Below are positions 42,501 to 57,500 of a stretch of DNA of 64,000 bases, piece after piece (the stretch's first letter is position 1; each line of letters opens with the position of its first letter). The position numbers and the translations under genes are program-made. Under the pieces are notes generated by a model. The model was not told the origin of the DNA and searched no databases. It saw only the letters and a list, made by a program, of their open reading frames with translations. The stretch is from Prosthecobacter sp. GTDB lineage: Bacteria > Verrucomicrobiota > Verrucomicrobiia > Verrucomicrobiales > Verrucomicrobiaceae. The stretch lies in NCBI GenBank assembly GCA_021733925.1, contig JAIPJY010000008.1, positions 62,001 to 126,000 on the forward strand, written 5' to 3'.

Positions 42501-45500
42501 CCGGTTTTGGTCAGGTTGAAATTCCCGGTGATGTTGCCATCGATCTGCAGATACGATCCGCGCAGGCCAAGGTCATTCGGATTCAAGTTCAACGTCGTGT
42601 TGAGCTTGCCCATGTCGTAATAGAGTGAGTTCTGACCGCTCGAGATGCCGGAAGGATAGTTCTGACCGAGGTAGGAGTCGGCGCTCAGGTTGATGGTCAC
42701 ACCGCTGTGGATGGTCTGGATGATGGCCACTTCGTCGTAATCCAGCGGCATGTAGCCCATGAGGGACCCGCCAGCGAGGGTGATCGTGCGTGTGCCGGTG
42801 AGGTCGGCGAAGACCTGCAGGTTCACGCCATTGGCCATGGTGTAATCACCCGAGCCACGCGCATCGCTGACCGCCCAGCGCTCAATCGAGCCCCATGCCT
42901 GCACCAAGTTCGCTGTCGGCGCCCAGTTGGACACGGCAATTTCAAGTGCGCCGGTGGGGCTGATCACTGCATTGACCGAGTTATCACCAAAGGCTCCGTT
43001 GCTGGTCACACGCGCCCCACCTTCCGAAATGGTGAAAGAGCGCCCGCCTGTGAAGCTGCTGCTATTGTCACCAAGAATGAGCATGCCGTCCCCAACCTTG
43101 CGGAAGTCATACAGGCCTTGGTTGTTCAAGCCGCCCACGCCCGTGCCGGAACCGAGTTGCAAGCCCGTGGTGGCACCGGGGCCGTAGCTGCCTGCCTCAA
43201 CCCACAATTGGTAATCGTCAAACAGTGTGACTGTGCCGGTGCGCGTGGTCTCACGTCCGTAGTCCACCTGGACGACCAGCAGGCCTTCCTGGCCAGCTCC
43301 CGGTGTGGTATTGGTGGTTCTGAGATCAATGTCGGCGATCTGAGTCAGCCGGTCAGCGCCCATGCCGGTCATGTAGATGCGCCCAATGTCATAACTGGTG
43401 ATCTTGCCTGTCTGCCAGGTGAACAGATCCGGCGTTCCGGGATTGAAGTTGAACCGCACTTCCGAATAGTAGCTCATCAGGTAGTTGTCGTTGTCGTTCA
43501 TGTGACCGCCGCCCAGGATGATCTGGTTGGTGCCATCACCGACAGAGTCCGGAGTGAGGAACTGGATGCCACCGTCTTGAATGACCCAGTTGCCGTGGAA
43601 CTGCGTTTGATCCCCGCGGATGCTCAGGAATGTCAGCCCCGACTTCGTCACCTGGCTGGCATAAATCTTGCCGTTGATCTGCAGCGTGTTGTTAGACGCA
43701 TGAATCAACGCCTCACCGGTGCCATCACCATTGGCACCAAAGTACAAGTTGGCGTTGATCGTCGGCGTGTTGGCCGCCTGGATCAGGCCGCCGCTGCGGA
43801 TGATGATGTTGTTGGCGTTGCCGTTGGTGTTCACGTTGATGTCGCGGGAGACACGCAGCGCATAGAGGTCCAGATTGGCACCCAGCGTGGCCGGGTTGCC
43901 GGTGGCATTGAGAATGCCCGTGCCATCCAGCAGCAGGCTGCTCACAGTGCCGTCCAGTGTGGTGGCGGCGCTGTCCACATAGTTGGGCGTGTTGCCGGCA
44001 TTGATCACCTGGAAACCCAGGGTCGGGTCATAGCGCAGGAACTGCTGTTCGCTGCGGTCGATGATCCAAGGATCGATCATGTTGTTGTTCATCGGCGCCG
44101 AGCCGCCGGACCAGGCGCTGACAATCAGACGCTCTGCGTTGATAGCACCCGCCACGCCCAGCAGGTTGGCATTATGGCGGATGGTCAGCGTGCCGCTGGT
44201 GGCAAGATCCCGGGTAAGATCGGCCAGGGTCAATTCGGCGTAGAATCCGGTGTTACGTATCACGGAGATATCCGCGCCCAGTGCGGCGGTCACCGCCCCC
44301 ACGGTTTCGGAGTACTGAACGGAACTGGCCACGGGGGCGGCATTGTCACCGATGATTTCCAAGCTGCCACCGTTGAGAAGGATGGCATCGGTGTTGCTCC
44401 AGCGACCATCCGTGTTGGTGCCGGTATAGGGGGAGGCAAAGTCAAAGCGAAGGCGGGTGGAGGGATGCAGATTCCACACATTGGCATTGGACCCTGTCGC
44501 ACTGACGGCAGTGCCAAGAGAGCCCTCGATATTCACTTGGCCAAAGATCTCCACCGCCCCCGTGCCGAGCGGAGTGCGAGTGCCGCTGTTCCCCCCCTGA
44601 AGGGAGAGAACGAAACCGCGGTAGCTGTTGTCGGTGTTACGCGTGCGTGCCAGCAGAGTGCCGCCGCTGTAGGTATTGTTGCCGTTGTTGTTAATGGCGA
44701 CCACGCCATAGGCGTTGAGATTCATGCCCGCGCCCAGCAGCAGGGTGCTCGGGCCGGAGATGGAGTCGGCAAATTGTGCCGAACCTGCGGTGGCCGGTCC
44801 GACAGTGAGCGTACTGGCTGCACCGCCGATACGGAATTCATTGCCATTGACGCCCCAAGGAGTCACGCTATTGGCCGTCAGGTTGCCATTGCCATTGCCG
44901 CCCCCGAGGAACCAATTGCTAAAGACCCCGCCATCACGAGTGGCCATGAGGGGGTCAGCGCTCAGAGTCTGATTGGCATCAATACTCAGAATACCGAAAC
45001 CATTGCCTTGGATAAGGCCAGGAGCAGCGAGGGCGGCGGTGATCGAATTGAAGTTTGCAGCAACGCGGGTGCCGAAGACCGTCATGGCGCTGTCGCTGGT
45101 GGCCACCAAGGTCAGCCCTGTGGTGCCCAGATTGCCGGTGCTCATCATCGAGAAATAGGAGCCGGCATAAGCACGCACCGCCCCGGTCCCCAAGGTGGTA
45201 TTAGCCACACCGAGAAACGTGATGCCACTGAAAGAATCGTAACCACCACTGAAGGTGTTTGGAACATTGTTACTGTCCATAAGCAGGTAGCCGAGGCCCA
45301 TCTTGACGAGGCGTCCGCGGCCCTCCACTATATCGCGCAGGTAGGTTGAGGTGTCCGTGCGGAGGGAGAGAACGTCGTTGAGCACGAGGCCGGCCTCGAC
45401 CACCAGTGCGTCCGAACCGTTCACAATGAGGAAGGGGTCGTTCGAGGTGATGATCTTCTGCCCGCCATTGTTGGTGCCGAAGTATTTGTTGACTCCTGCT

Positions 45501-48500
45501 GTGCTACCATTGCGATCAAGAGTGAGAAGAGTCAGTCCATTCACATACAGCTTTTGATTCGCGGTGGAGAAGAACACCGTGTTCGCGACCGCGCTGGCCA
45601 GGCGGATGGTACCGTAGTTCGAAATATAATCACCTGAGCCAGTCGTATAACCGTTGACTGTTGCGCCGATGTTTTGCAGACGAATTTCACCACGGTCCAG
45701 AGTGACCGTGCCCGTGAGAGTGGCCAGATTGTCGGCATCGAGACGCAGGACGCCGTCACCGCTCTTGATGAAGCCCACGGCACTGGTCACCGTGCCAGCA
45801 AGCTCCACGGTGCCGGTGTTGACATAAAGGCCCACCTGGCCGGTGCTGCCGATGGTGGTGGTGCCGGCCACAATGAGGTTGTAACTGTTGTTGTTGATAA
45901 ACTGCAGCAACGTACCTGACAGCGTGTCGGTGCCTTCGATCGTCAGTGAGGAAATGGTGATGGTGCCACTGCCGGTACCGCTGGAACGGTTGGTGTCGAT
46001 TCGTGCCAGCGGCACGTTCTTCGCGATGGTGACACCATTGTTATAAGTACCGTTCGCGCTGGCGGTGCGGAATGCCACGATCGGCATCTGCGAGCCGTTG
46101 TTGTTGTTCAAATAGTCGGCATGCAGCGTGATGTTCGCGGTGCCGAAGGTGCCGGGCGCATCACCAATGATCGTGCCACCGTTGATCTGGAGGTTGCCCG
46201 TGATGGCATTCGTGGTGTTGGTGAACTGTGTCGTGCTGGCCCCGGAACGCGTCAGGTTGTTCGCAGTCACCTTGCCCGACAGCACCAACGTGTTGTCCAA
46301 GGAGTAGATGATGCCTTCCACAGGAGTGGTGCCGTCGCCAAAGTAGAGCGGGTTGCTGAAAGTAACGGCACCGTTGGTGAGGAGGCCGCCGCTGTAAATA
46401 TTGAGCTGACTGCCTGAGATGGTGGTAGTGCCGGTCACACGCAAGGCGTAAGCGTTGGACACAGCAGTGAGGGCGGCGTTCCCCGCAGCGTTGTAATAAG
46501 CGATCGAAGTCGAGTTCAACCCTTGAACGAAAGCTGCACCGGTTCCCGTGGCGGTCCAAGGCGCATAGGTCATGCCGGTGACATCGTTGTATGCGATGAA
46601 GGCCAGATTGGAACTGTTAAGAGCTGTGGTGGTGGCGGCGGGAGCCACAAACATCCAAGGATTCAATATTCCGTTGCTGGAGTTCGCTGCGAGCCAGGCC
46701 GGATCCGTGACATAAACGCGTTGGTCTTGAAACTGGTTGAGTCCGAACTCATCTGCATTCAGACGAATGGCCAATGTCGACTGCCCCGAGCGGACGATGT
46801 TGCTTGTGCTCAAAACAATGCCGCCATTGGTGCTGTTGCGTTCCAGATAGAGACCGGTACCGCCTTTGATCGTGAGATCGCCAATGACTTCCGTGGTATA
46901 GTGCTGGGAGGCGGCCACCATGTTCAAAGTCGCACCGTCCAAGGTCATCCCGGTTGTGTCCCCCCACTTGTTGGAAATGGCGAGGTTGCTGTTGTTCAAC
47001 CGGCTGACGACGAACTGGTCATTCACGTCCAAGGTGTAATCGAGGCGCAGCACACCGCCTGGGAGAATGTTGACCGTGTTGATGTTGTTGAGACCGGACG
47101 CATCCGTGACTGTGGCCTGACCACGCAGATTGAGCCGGCCATAAATGTCGATGTTCGGGGAGGCGATGCTGCCGGTGATCTCCAGATAGTTTCCAATGGA
47201 ACCAAAGTCCGCGCCGCGATAGACCGTCGTGTTGCCAGTGTAGTCCTGATTGCCATAAGCGCGGATGATTGCCACGGTGTTCTGCGTCGTAACAGAGCCG
47301 GAAACCAGCGGGTTGCGGCCCACTTCGAGCGAAGCGGTGCCAGTGAGCACGTTGTCATTCACAAAGCTCAGCGTCGCTCCGTTGGTGCCGGTGAAGTGAT
47401 AGACGTTGTCCACCCCCGCTCCCAGCGTGTCCGCCATGTAGAACGTGTTCCCGTAAGCGGAGATACCCCATTTGCCGCTGCCCATGCGCGACTCATCGAG
47501 CGCCTGCGTAAACAAGCCCGCATCACCCATGCCCAATGCGAGAGAGCCATTCGTCGTCGAACGCAGGCTGTAGCTCGTCAACGGTGCGTCAGTGCCGATG
47601 TCAATGCGACTGGTCCAGTTCTGCTCAGTGCCAAAAACCTGCACCTCCTGCCCGGCCGCCACGTTGCCCGGTGCGTTCAATCGCAGGGCCAGATTGGAGC
47701 CTGTGGCGGTAAACCCCTGGGTTACCACGATGTCACCAGTGCCCGCGTTTGCCGTGCTGCTCGGAACAAATGTCACTCCGGGATAGATGATGTCATCGGC
47801 GCCCCGGTTGCCAAAAAAGATGGTTCCACCACTGAGCACAAGACCACCGCTCCAAGTCGCGGTGTTGTCGCCGGAAATCGTCAGATCCGAGCCACCTATC
47901 TTGTTGATCGTATATCCCATGCCACCGTCTGAAATGCCACCAGCCAGCACCAACTGAACGTCCGTCTGGATGCGCGCGTGATTGGTCAGTGTCGTCAGCC
48001 CGTCAAAGCGAGGAATGAAAGTGTTGCCGCCTGTGGTCAGGAAACGCTGCACGTCCAAGCTCAGCGTGCCGAAGGTCAACAGCTTGCTGCTTGCAGCTAC
48101 GCCACCAACCGCCGGCCGGTTCACGATCAACTGGCTGTCACCGCCGCGATGAATGATGTTATTGCCCACCAGGATGCGCTGGCTGTTGCCCGTGTCATCC
48201 CCAATGGCGTACACTTCCCACTGGCCGCCGCGCAGCAGGATCGTCGTTGTGCTGGGAATCGCCGAGGCAAAGCCTGTCGGAGTCGCCCATGACTGGTCGT
48301 TGGTCCAGCTCTGCACATATCCCTGCGCAATGTCCAATGTCCCCAGCGAATTGGGCGCTGCCGTATTCCAGTTGTCCAGAATCAGCCGCCCGCCGCCCAC
48401 CTTTGTCAGCACCGAACTCGCACCGCCAATGATCTGTCCGGAGAACGTCTGGCTGCTGCCTTCACGCCCCACGATCAATGTCGCACTGCCCAAATTCAGC

Positions 48501-51500
48501 GTGCCCGCTGTGTTCTGCTCCGGACTCACCACGCTGGTGCCCGCCAGGTTGCCAAACTCCTGGTTGTAGCCGTTCAGCAGCACCGTCGCACCCGGCTGGA
48601 TCGTCACTATCGACCCCGTCACCGCGTTCAGGTTCCCAAACCTCGGGATCACGTTGGCCGCCGTCAAGCTCAGCGTGCCTGCGTTCACCTGCACGTTGCC
48701 CTGGAACGTGTTCGCTCCGGACAGCTCCAGCGTCCCCGGACCGTATTTCACCAGCACCGCCGGCGCTGCCACATTGCTGGTGCTCAGCGTGTTGTTCACG
48801 TTGCTGCGGAAGTTCGTCAGCGGCGCAAGGATTGTCGAGACTGCGGCGTCGTCCACATACACATTCAACGCATTGGTGCCAAAATTCAGCACCCCCAGGC
48901 CAATGCCCGCCCCGTTGTTCAGGATGATCCCCGCCTGTCCCAGCGTGCTCGCATTGGCCGCACCAACGTTCAAGGTGAACCCTCCCAAATCGATGTTGGC
49001 ATTGCTGCGGAAAGCATAAACACTGCGGTCGGCCGTCAGTGTCCCGCCGGTCGCGTCAAACAACTGCGTTGATCCCGTGGCCAGGTCCAGATCTCCCGTG
49101 CCGCCATACGTCGCCGTGACGACATTGCCGCCGCTCATCGTCGCGTAGTTGCCCGAGTTGTCCGTGCCGATGCCCTGGATCACCGCCCAGGTGCCAATGG
49201 TGCCGTTGAGCACAGCGGGACTTGCCGTGAAGCTGATCTTTTCATTCCCGGCCGTGCCAATGTCGGTGGTGATCCCCTTGAGGGTCATCGTGGCGTTGTT
49301 GCTGCGTGCCAGCGAGCCGAAGCCCAGGGTGGTGCCGCCGCCGCCGGTGTTGTCCACAACGAAGGCTGCATTGCCGGTGTTGATGGTCAGGGCCGCCGTG
49401 CTCGCGGTGGTGTTGGCCACGCCGGTGTTGTTGTTCAAGCGCAGCATGCCGTTGGCCACGTTGAAGGCATTGTTGGTGCCAAAGGGGTTGCCGCCCGTTT
49501 TGGCTTCACCCACCAACGTGCCCTGGCTGACCGTCACGCCGCCGGTGAAGGTGTTGCCAGTGGCAGGATTGAGGATCACCGTACCGGTGCCCACCTTGTT
49601 GATGCCGCTGGCACCGCTGATCGTGCCGCTGAAGGTCACATCCCCACCGCTGACAGCCGCAAGGTTCATGCCGCGTGCGGAGAGATTGATGTTGCCGCTG
49701 AAGAGCTTCGCTCCGGTGTCCAGACCGCCGAGGGTCTGCGTGCCGCCCGTGGCAGAGTTGGTGATGTTACGCGCCAGCGTGCGTCCTGCACCGCTCAACA
49801 GCAGTTGCGAGAAGGCGTTGTTGATGCGGAACGTCACGGCATTTGCGGAGGTGCCAAGCGCATTGTCATTCCCCAGCACCAGATAGCCGTTGGAAATGTA
49901 GGTGTCGCCGGCATAGGTGTTGTTGCCGCTGAGCCAGAGAGTGCCCTGCTCCTGTTTATTGAGGTCATTGCCCGCAGCCCCGGAGACCACGCCGCTGATC
50001 GTCACCAAGGCACCGCGGGTGCGCAGGTTGATATCACGATTGAGCACGACCGAGTCGGTGATCTCCAACTGATAGCCGTTGTAGCCGTCAAAGTAGATCG
50101 AGCTGCTGACACCACTGTCCAGACCAAAGGTGCCGCCGTGGCCGATGATCAAGGTCGGAATCTTCACCAACTGATTTTCCGAGCCGGGTCCGGTCGCCCC
50201 CACCACAATCACCCGCGTACTGTTGTCATTGCCAAGCGTGGTGTTGATGACGTTGTTAAAGACGAACGGTCCCGTGCCGTTCATGCGGAATTCAAGATCG
50301 GAACGACGATCATTGTTCGTGCTCATGTTGATCGTGCTGCCGGCATCACCGGCGGCACCGACGTTGCCAAGCACCAACCGCCCCTGCTGCAAGTTGGTGG
50401 TGCCGTCATAAGTATTGTCGCTGTTCAGAATGAGCACGCCGCCCTGGCGCTTCTGGAGATTGACCGCCGCCGGACCCGTCTGGCTGATGACACCATTGAC
50501 AGTGAGCATGCCGGCCCCTGTCTGGAAGCTGTTATCCACGCCGACATCCAGATACTGGTTGATGACAGCATTGGTGTTGTTGTTGAGCGTGATGTTGTTG
50601 ACCAGCAGGTTGGTGTAGATGGTGCCCACGGTGCCGATCGTCAGCACGCGGCTGTCGTCGTAGAGGGCGATGTCATTGATCTGCACCGTGCTGTAGCCCC
50701 CGCCTGCAAGCGGTGAGGTGCGAATGACGCCGTTGCCACCCACCACCACCAGATTGCGCGCCGCATACTGGGTGTCCGTCTGGCCGTAGGTGCCTTTTGC
50801 CAGGTCCAGGCGAAGTTCACCGCCCATGAGGTAAATGGAGTTGTCGCCCGTGCTGAGAGCAGCATTGCTTCCGACCTGCAGCACACCGCCGGATCCCACG
50901 GTGACGCTGCCGCTGTAATTCTGCGCCTGCGGAAGGTAAACGATGCCGCCGAGGTTGCTGCGGGCGTTGTTGTCCGGAGAACCAATGATCAACGGCACAT
51001 TGCCGGTGAGTACGTTGGCGTTTTTGATGGTGATGGTGCCACCACCCGCACCAAGGCGCAGAGCGCCATTGGTGGCAGAGAAGGCGCTGCCCGTGAAAAC
51101 ACCGTTCCCGGTGTTGGCACCCAGCCAGACCTGGGTGTTGGGCGAGAGGGCGGCGATTTCTGCTCCCACATCCGTGGAAAAGTTCATGTCGCCGCTCAAA
51201 TGAATGGCCAGTCGTCCCGCCAGTCCGGGCAGGAAACTGCTGAGGTAGATGTTGTTGCCGCCAAGAGCCGTACCCGTGGAGCTTTCCAGACTCAGGAAGC
51301 GAATATCACTGCCATCGCCATAGCCTGCACCAAACCCGATGGCGACAGCATTGTTCAAGTCTCCCAGAGGAGCCAGCCCCAGGGTGATGCGCTGATTGTC
51401 GCCGATGCTGGAAGGAGCATTCAGGGTCAGGGCACCCGTCGTGCTGTAGGCTCCGCTGACGAAGACATCATTACCTGCCACATTGCCACCCAAAACGCCA

Positions 51501-54500
51501 TTGCCACGAAGGATAAGAGTACCGCCGGTCACCACGGTGCCGCCGGTGTAATTGTTGGTGGCATTGGTCAGGAACGTGGTGCCGTAACCGAGTTTTAGCA
51601 GAGCGCCGCCGCCAGTGATCTGGCCAGTGAAATAGCCATAGTTGGCGGTGCTGAGCTGCGCGTCATTGACGAGGGTGATGGTGCCGCTCGCAACGGCATA
51701 GTCGAGGCGTATGCCGCCAAGCCCGGCACCCTGGGTGGTGGCAGCGCTGGAAAGGTAGAAATCGTTGGTGAGGATGGTGTCCTGGGCGAAGACCTGCCCG
51801 CCATCCTTGATGGTGACAGCCCCCGTACCGAAGGCGCTGACATTGTTGCGCACATACACCTGGCCGAGATCAACCACGGTGCCACCGGTGTAGGTGTTGA
51901 TGCCGTTGACTTCTTTTCTGCCCCAGCCGGAGTAGGTCACCGAAACAGCACCCGAACCGTTGTCCACGATGGCGGCATTGATGGTGAGCGCCTGCGTACT
52001 GCTGGCACTGGGAATGGAGTTGGTGAAAATCAGCTCACCCGCAGTGTTATCCGCGCCGCCTGCTGTGATGCTGCCAGTGGTGGTGGTCAGGTAGGTGTTG
52101 CCGGTATTGCCGACATAAGTCGTCGTGGTGGCAGCGCCGACGGGGCTGCCGATGAAAAGATTGCCTGCCCCGCTGGCCAGCAAAACACCACCGACAGCAC
52201 CCAAACGCAGGGTGTTGCCGCCGCCAATGTTCAAGGTGGAGTTGGCGGTGCTCGAGGCCTTGATGAGCAACGTATTGATGTCCGTGGTTCCGACCGCGAG
52301 ATTCGTCGTGGTCGCCGTGGCACCTGCATTGATACGGACGTTGTTCGCGGCATTGCTGGCCAGGGTGGTTCCGGTGCTGGTGATGTCCGTGTAAGCAGTG
52401 TAGGCGACAATGTTGGCCCCGGAGATGGTGGCCCAGTCAACGCCTGCGCCCGCTGTGGCCGGGGCGCTGATGGTGGCCCAGGCTCCAATAATGCCATTGG
52501 TGAGCGAGTAACTGCCGGATACCGTGCCTGCTGCAGGCAGAGCAATATCAAGGGTGCCGCCGGCAGTGCGGGTGATGGCGCCAAGAGCAAGGCTCAACGA
52601 GGTGGCGGTGCCCTGATTCATGTAGATGAAGGACGAGCCCTGATCCACCTGCGTGCTGGCAAAGGTCTGGCTGTTTGCCGTGGAAGCCTTGCCATTCAAC
52701 TGGAGTGTACCACCGTTGGTTTGACTGATACCGCCGAAGACCAGCGGCGAAGAACTGGAAATGAGGTTTGTGGCAGGGGCGGCGGCATTGACGAAGTCGA
52801 GAATCAGTGCGTTGGCAGAATTCCCGCCGCCAACTGGAGCTGAAACAGATCCTGTCAGTGTGGTGGCCCCCGTGTAAGTCTGGGCGGCACCGATGGTAAA
52901 GGTGGTATTGGTGACTTTAGTCGGGTTGATCGTGCTGTTCTGACCCAGTTTGGTCAGTCCGCCCGTACCGGAGAGCACACCCGTGTAGGTGGTGCCGTTG
53001 CCAACGATCTGAAGGTTGATGGCACCTGCCGCATTGTCTTGAAGCACCATGTTAGTGGAGCCCGTCAGACCACCCAAGGTGAAGACCCCTCCCGCCGTGC
53101 TGGAAAACACCACATTGCTGCTGGAATTGAGCGTGCTGAACTGCAGCGCATCGACATTTCCAAGAATCAAACTGCCCGTTCCACTGATCGTGGTGGTACC
53201 GGTGATGGTGCTGGCAACGGCCAGAGTGAGATCACCCGCACCCGTCACGGTGAAATTGTCACCGTAGCCACCGGAGATCGTGCCGTTCATGGTGACGCCC
53301 GCCGTGTTGGCGACATCGAGGGTGCCATTGCCTGTGAGCAGAATATTTTTGTCGAAACTCAACGCTGTGCTGCCAGTGACCTGAAGGGTGGCGGCAAGAT
53401 TCACCGCCGTGGCGGCTCCAAGGTTTGCCATGCTGCTGATGGTCAAGACGCCTTCATTCACGGAAACCGTTCCTGTAAAGGTGTTGGCAGCGGTGAGTGC
53501 CAGCGTGCCGCTGCCCAGCTTGACAATCCCGGCGGGAGCTATGCCATCGACGATGATCGCATCGATAGTCAGGTCCAGCGAAGCAGCAGAAGAATCTCCC
53601 ACAGTGATGTACCGGGTCACTCCGCCCAAACTGAGGCCGCAATCCAGCACGCTGGCGGTGATCGTCGCTCCATTCGGATTGTTGTCTGCCAGATAGGTGA
53701 TGTTGCCACCCAGTGTCAGCAGATTATTGCCAGCATTGACCGTGGCGGTGGAGCCGGCGGGGCCGCCGCCAAGGGCCAGACCACCCAGGCGCAGATCGAA
53801 ACCGTTCAGATCCAGTGTGCCACCCGCGACGATCACATTGCCAGTGCCAAAGATGCTGATGTCGTCAGAACCCACCTTTAATGTCCCCTCTGCCACAATC
53901 GTGGCACCCGTGTAAGTGTTGGCACCCGTGAGAGTGAGCGTGCCCGCACCTGTCTTCAGGACGGATTTACCGCCGCTGATGATGCTGCCATAGGTGAACG
54001 CATTGGAGCCAATGACGTCAAAGCCGATGCCACCGTAGGGGCTGAAATTTGCCGCGCCGATGGCGGTGTCAATGTCAGCCGTGATCCATTCACCGCTGCC
54101 GCCAGCACGGAAGGACAGGAAAGCTCCGTTGGAGACATTGACCGCTGCAGGCGCAGGGAAACCAGGGAGGGAAGCGGAGGAGCCGAACACCAGCACACCC
54201 GCAAGAATGTTGGTGGGGCCCGTGTAGGAATTGCTGCCGGTAAGAGCAACCAGCCCGCCGGTTGTTTTATTAACCGGCACAGCTCCCGTCAAAGTGGCGC
54301 TGATGGTGCCCTCACGAAGATCATAGGAGGTGGCATTGAGCGTACCATTGCTGATAATGCCACCGGCAAGAACAAGATCACCGACGTTCTGTGTGGTGCC
54401 AGCCAGGTCCAGTTCACCTTCTTGGACGTTGGTTCCGCCGGTGTAAGAATTGGAACCTGAAAGCCGGAGGACGCCGCTGCTGGTCTTGGTCATTGAAGCT

Positions 54501-57500
54501 GTGCCTGTAAGGTCAGCGCTGACCGTGCCGCTCTGGCCCTCGTAGGAACTGCCAGCAAGCGAGCCGTTCGCAATGGTGCCTCCTGCGATGGTGACCGCAC
54601 CGACAGTCTGGCTGGTGCCGCCCAGATCAAGGGTGCCGCCGTTGGCGGTCAAAGCCGCATTGGTCCCGCTAACAGTTGCCGCCGCGCCCAATGCCAGCGT
54701 ACCCGCATTGATGATGGTTCCGCCACGGTTCGAATTGCCTGCAAGCAGCGTCAGGGTGCCAGCACCCGTCTTGGAGAGGATCACATTGCCGTCCAAAGTG
54801 CCGCCATAGGTGGTGTCACCTGACTGGTTTACGGTGAGCGTGTTGTAATCAAAAGCACCGTTGTTGATGCTGCCTGAAGGGCCGCTGAGTGAAGCCACCT
54901 CCTGATTGTAGCCGTTCAGGTCGAACTGGCCGGCACTGCCGTTCATGACCAGTGTAGAGTTCGTGTTCAGACTGTTGTTCCGGCCAATCTGAAGAATGCC
55001 ATTTTTGACGGTGGTGGCACCTGTGTAGGTGTTGGCACCGTTGAGCAGAATCACATCCTGACCAAGCTTGGTCAGGCCAAAGCTCCCTGATATGACACCA
55101 TCAATCTGAAGGTAGGAACCGCGCAGAGCGAGATCATTTGGATTGCCGCCCATGATCGAGTTCTGCTTGCCCATGTCATAGATGACAGTTTCGCCGGCCG
55201 GGAACGGCTGCCCCAGATAGGAGTCGGCCTGAAGATTGATGGTGACACCACTGCCAAGCGTGTGGATGACCCCCACGTGATCGTAATCCGAGGGCAGATA
55301 GCCCATGATGGAACCACCGTTGATATTGATGGTCTGGGTGCCGGTCTGGTTGGCGAAAATCTGCAGATGGACCCCTGCCCCCATGTCCACCGTGCCACTG
55401 CGCGCGCCATCCACAGCCCAGCGTTCGATGGACCCCGGACGCTGGTCCAGAGTTGCCAGCGGGCTGAAACCAGCCATGGCGATTTCCAACGCCCCGCCCT
55501 GGCTGATGACGGCGGTGGTTCCGGCGGCACCAAAGGCACCATTGTCGCGGACACGGACGGCACCTTCATCGACATACCAGAACCGGTTGCCTGTGAAGGT
55601 GGTGGAGTTGTCACCCAAGCTCAAGACACCATCGCCAGCCTTATAAACATCAAACTGCCCCTGATTGTTGATCGAGCCAAACTGCACCCCGGTGGTGCTG
55701 CCGGTACCGAAACTGGTGGCGTCCACGTTGACGTTGTAGTTGTCAAACAGGGTGACTATGCCGGTGAAGAGAGTGCTGCGAGCGCCGTCCACCTGGAAAC
55801 GGATAAGGCCTGGCTGCAACGGATTTGGCGCTGCCCCGGTGGACTTCAGGTCGATGTCAGGGATCAACTGGTTGCGATCTGTAGCTGTCACCGTGCGGAT
55901 CAAGTTGCTGTCCCAAGAGGTGATCTTGCCACCACCCCAGTTAAACAAATCGGGTGTTCCACTGTTAAAGTTGTAGCGCAGCTCGGTGAACAGGATGGCG
56001 GCACCGCCATCCTGATAGGCATCGTTGTCGTCCATGACTGAGCCGTTCAAAATGATCTCGTTCGAGCCATTGCCGACAGAGTCCGGTGTGAGGAACTGGA
56101 TGCCTCCCTCATTGATGACCCAGTTGCCGGAGAACTGCTTCTGGTCGCTGTTAATGTTGAGGAAGCCGGAGCCAAATTTGGTCACCTGACTGGCGAAAAT
56201 CCTTCCATCGATCTGGCCGGTGCTTTGACGGGCGAAAATGAGCGCCTCACCGCCTCCCAGCGGGCCAAAGTAAAGATCAGGGCTGATGAGCGGGCTGTTG
56301 GCCAGGAAAATGAGACCGCCGCTTTCCACTTTGATCTGACTGGCGTTTCCATCAGCGCTGCCATTGATGTTGCGGTTCACACGCAAGGCATAAACATCGA
56401 GATTCGTGGCAAGCGTCTGAGTACCTGTGGCGGCCCCCAGATCGAGAATTTCCGTGCCGTCATTGAGCGGCACCACGCTTGTGTCGAGGGTGGCGGTGGC
56501 GGCTGCCGGGTTGAGATAATTCGCCGGCGATGTGCCCTGGGTGATCAATTGCAGGCCGTTGGTGAGGTCGTATTTGAGGAACTGATCCGCGTTGCGGTCA
56601 ATAATCCAAGGATCAACCATGTTGTTGGTCATCGGGATGGAACCTCCTCCCGTGAGCCAGACGACTTCCGTGTTGTTCACACCGCCAGCCGCAGTGTTGG
56701 CACCGAGCAGGCCGCTGTTGTGGTTGATGGTCAGCGTGCCATAGCGGCCGTCTGAGGTGCCACGCACGATGTCAGAGACCGCCAGACCGGCGAAACCCGT
56801 GCCCTCACGGTCAAGGCGGATAGCCGAGCCGCCGAAAATGTTCAAGACACCGATGGTTTCTAGATTGGTGCTGGTAGTGTTGATGTTGTTCGTGCCACGG
56901 ATCTGGAGGTTTGAGGAGTTCAGGGTCAACGCAGCCTGATCGTCATACCGCCCTTCAGCAGTTGCATTCACAAAAGCGGTGCGGTTGTCAAAAGTAATTC
57001 GGCTGCCCGCATGGGTGATGATCGTGGTGTAGTTGTCACCGGCTGCATTGACCAAACCGCCGTTGGCACCAGCGAAACGCAGATGCCCATTCACATCCAC
57101 CTGGCCGGTGCCCAGCGGTGTGCGGTAGGTGCTCACGGTCGGGTTGCCACCATCGACACGGATGGCTCCCTGATACCAGCCGCCGCCGATGTCACGACCT
57201 CGGGCGATGGTAGTACCCCCTGTGTAGTCTGCGTCGAGGTTGTTGCCCAAGAAGGCAATCGTGGCGTTGTAGCCCGACGCATTCCAGGCATCTGCCTTGC
57301 CGTAGAGAACTTGGCTGGCTCCGGTGAAGAGCATCGAACCAGCCGTCGAAGGAGACAGGGTGAGGGTGGCAATACCGCTGATGCGGTAAACACCTCCGGC
57401 CCCCGGCAACAGCGATCCGGCATTGCCGCTGTAGGTGGCTCCGCCGAGGACAGCGCCGAGACTCCAGTAGCCATCTTGAAAAGCAGACTGGTCGAACGGC

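Noticed and set aside
42707-45349. 880-aa plus-strand open frame, and others of 200-670 aa (39305, 46523, 58658) opposite the giant gene
   Set aside because: They lie entirely antisense to a clearly coding frame, lack recognisable domains and have odd composition (many His, Arg, Cys). The strong Gly/Thr/Asn/Ala codon bias of the coding strand removes stops from the other strand.
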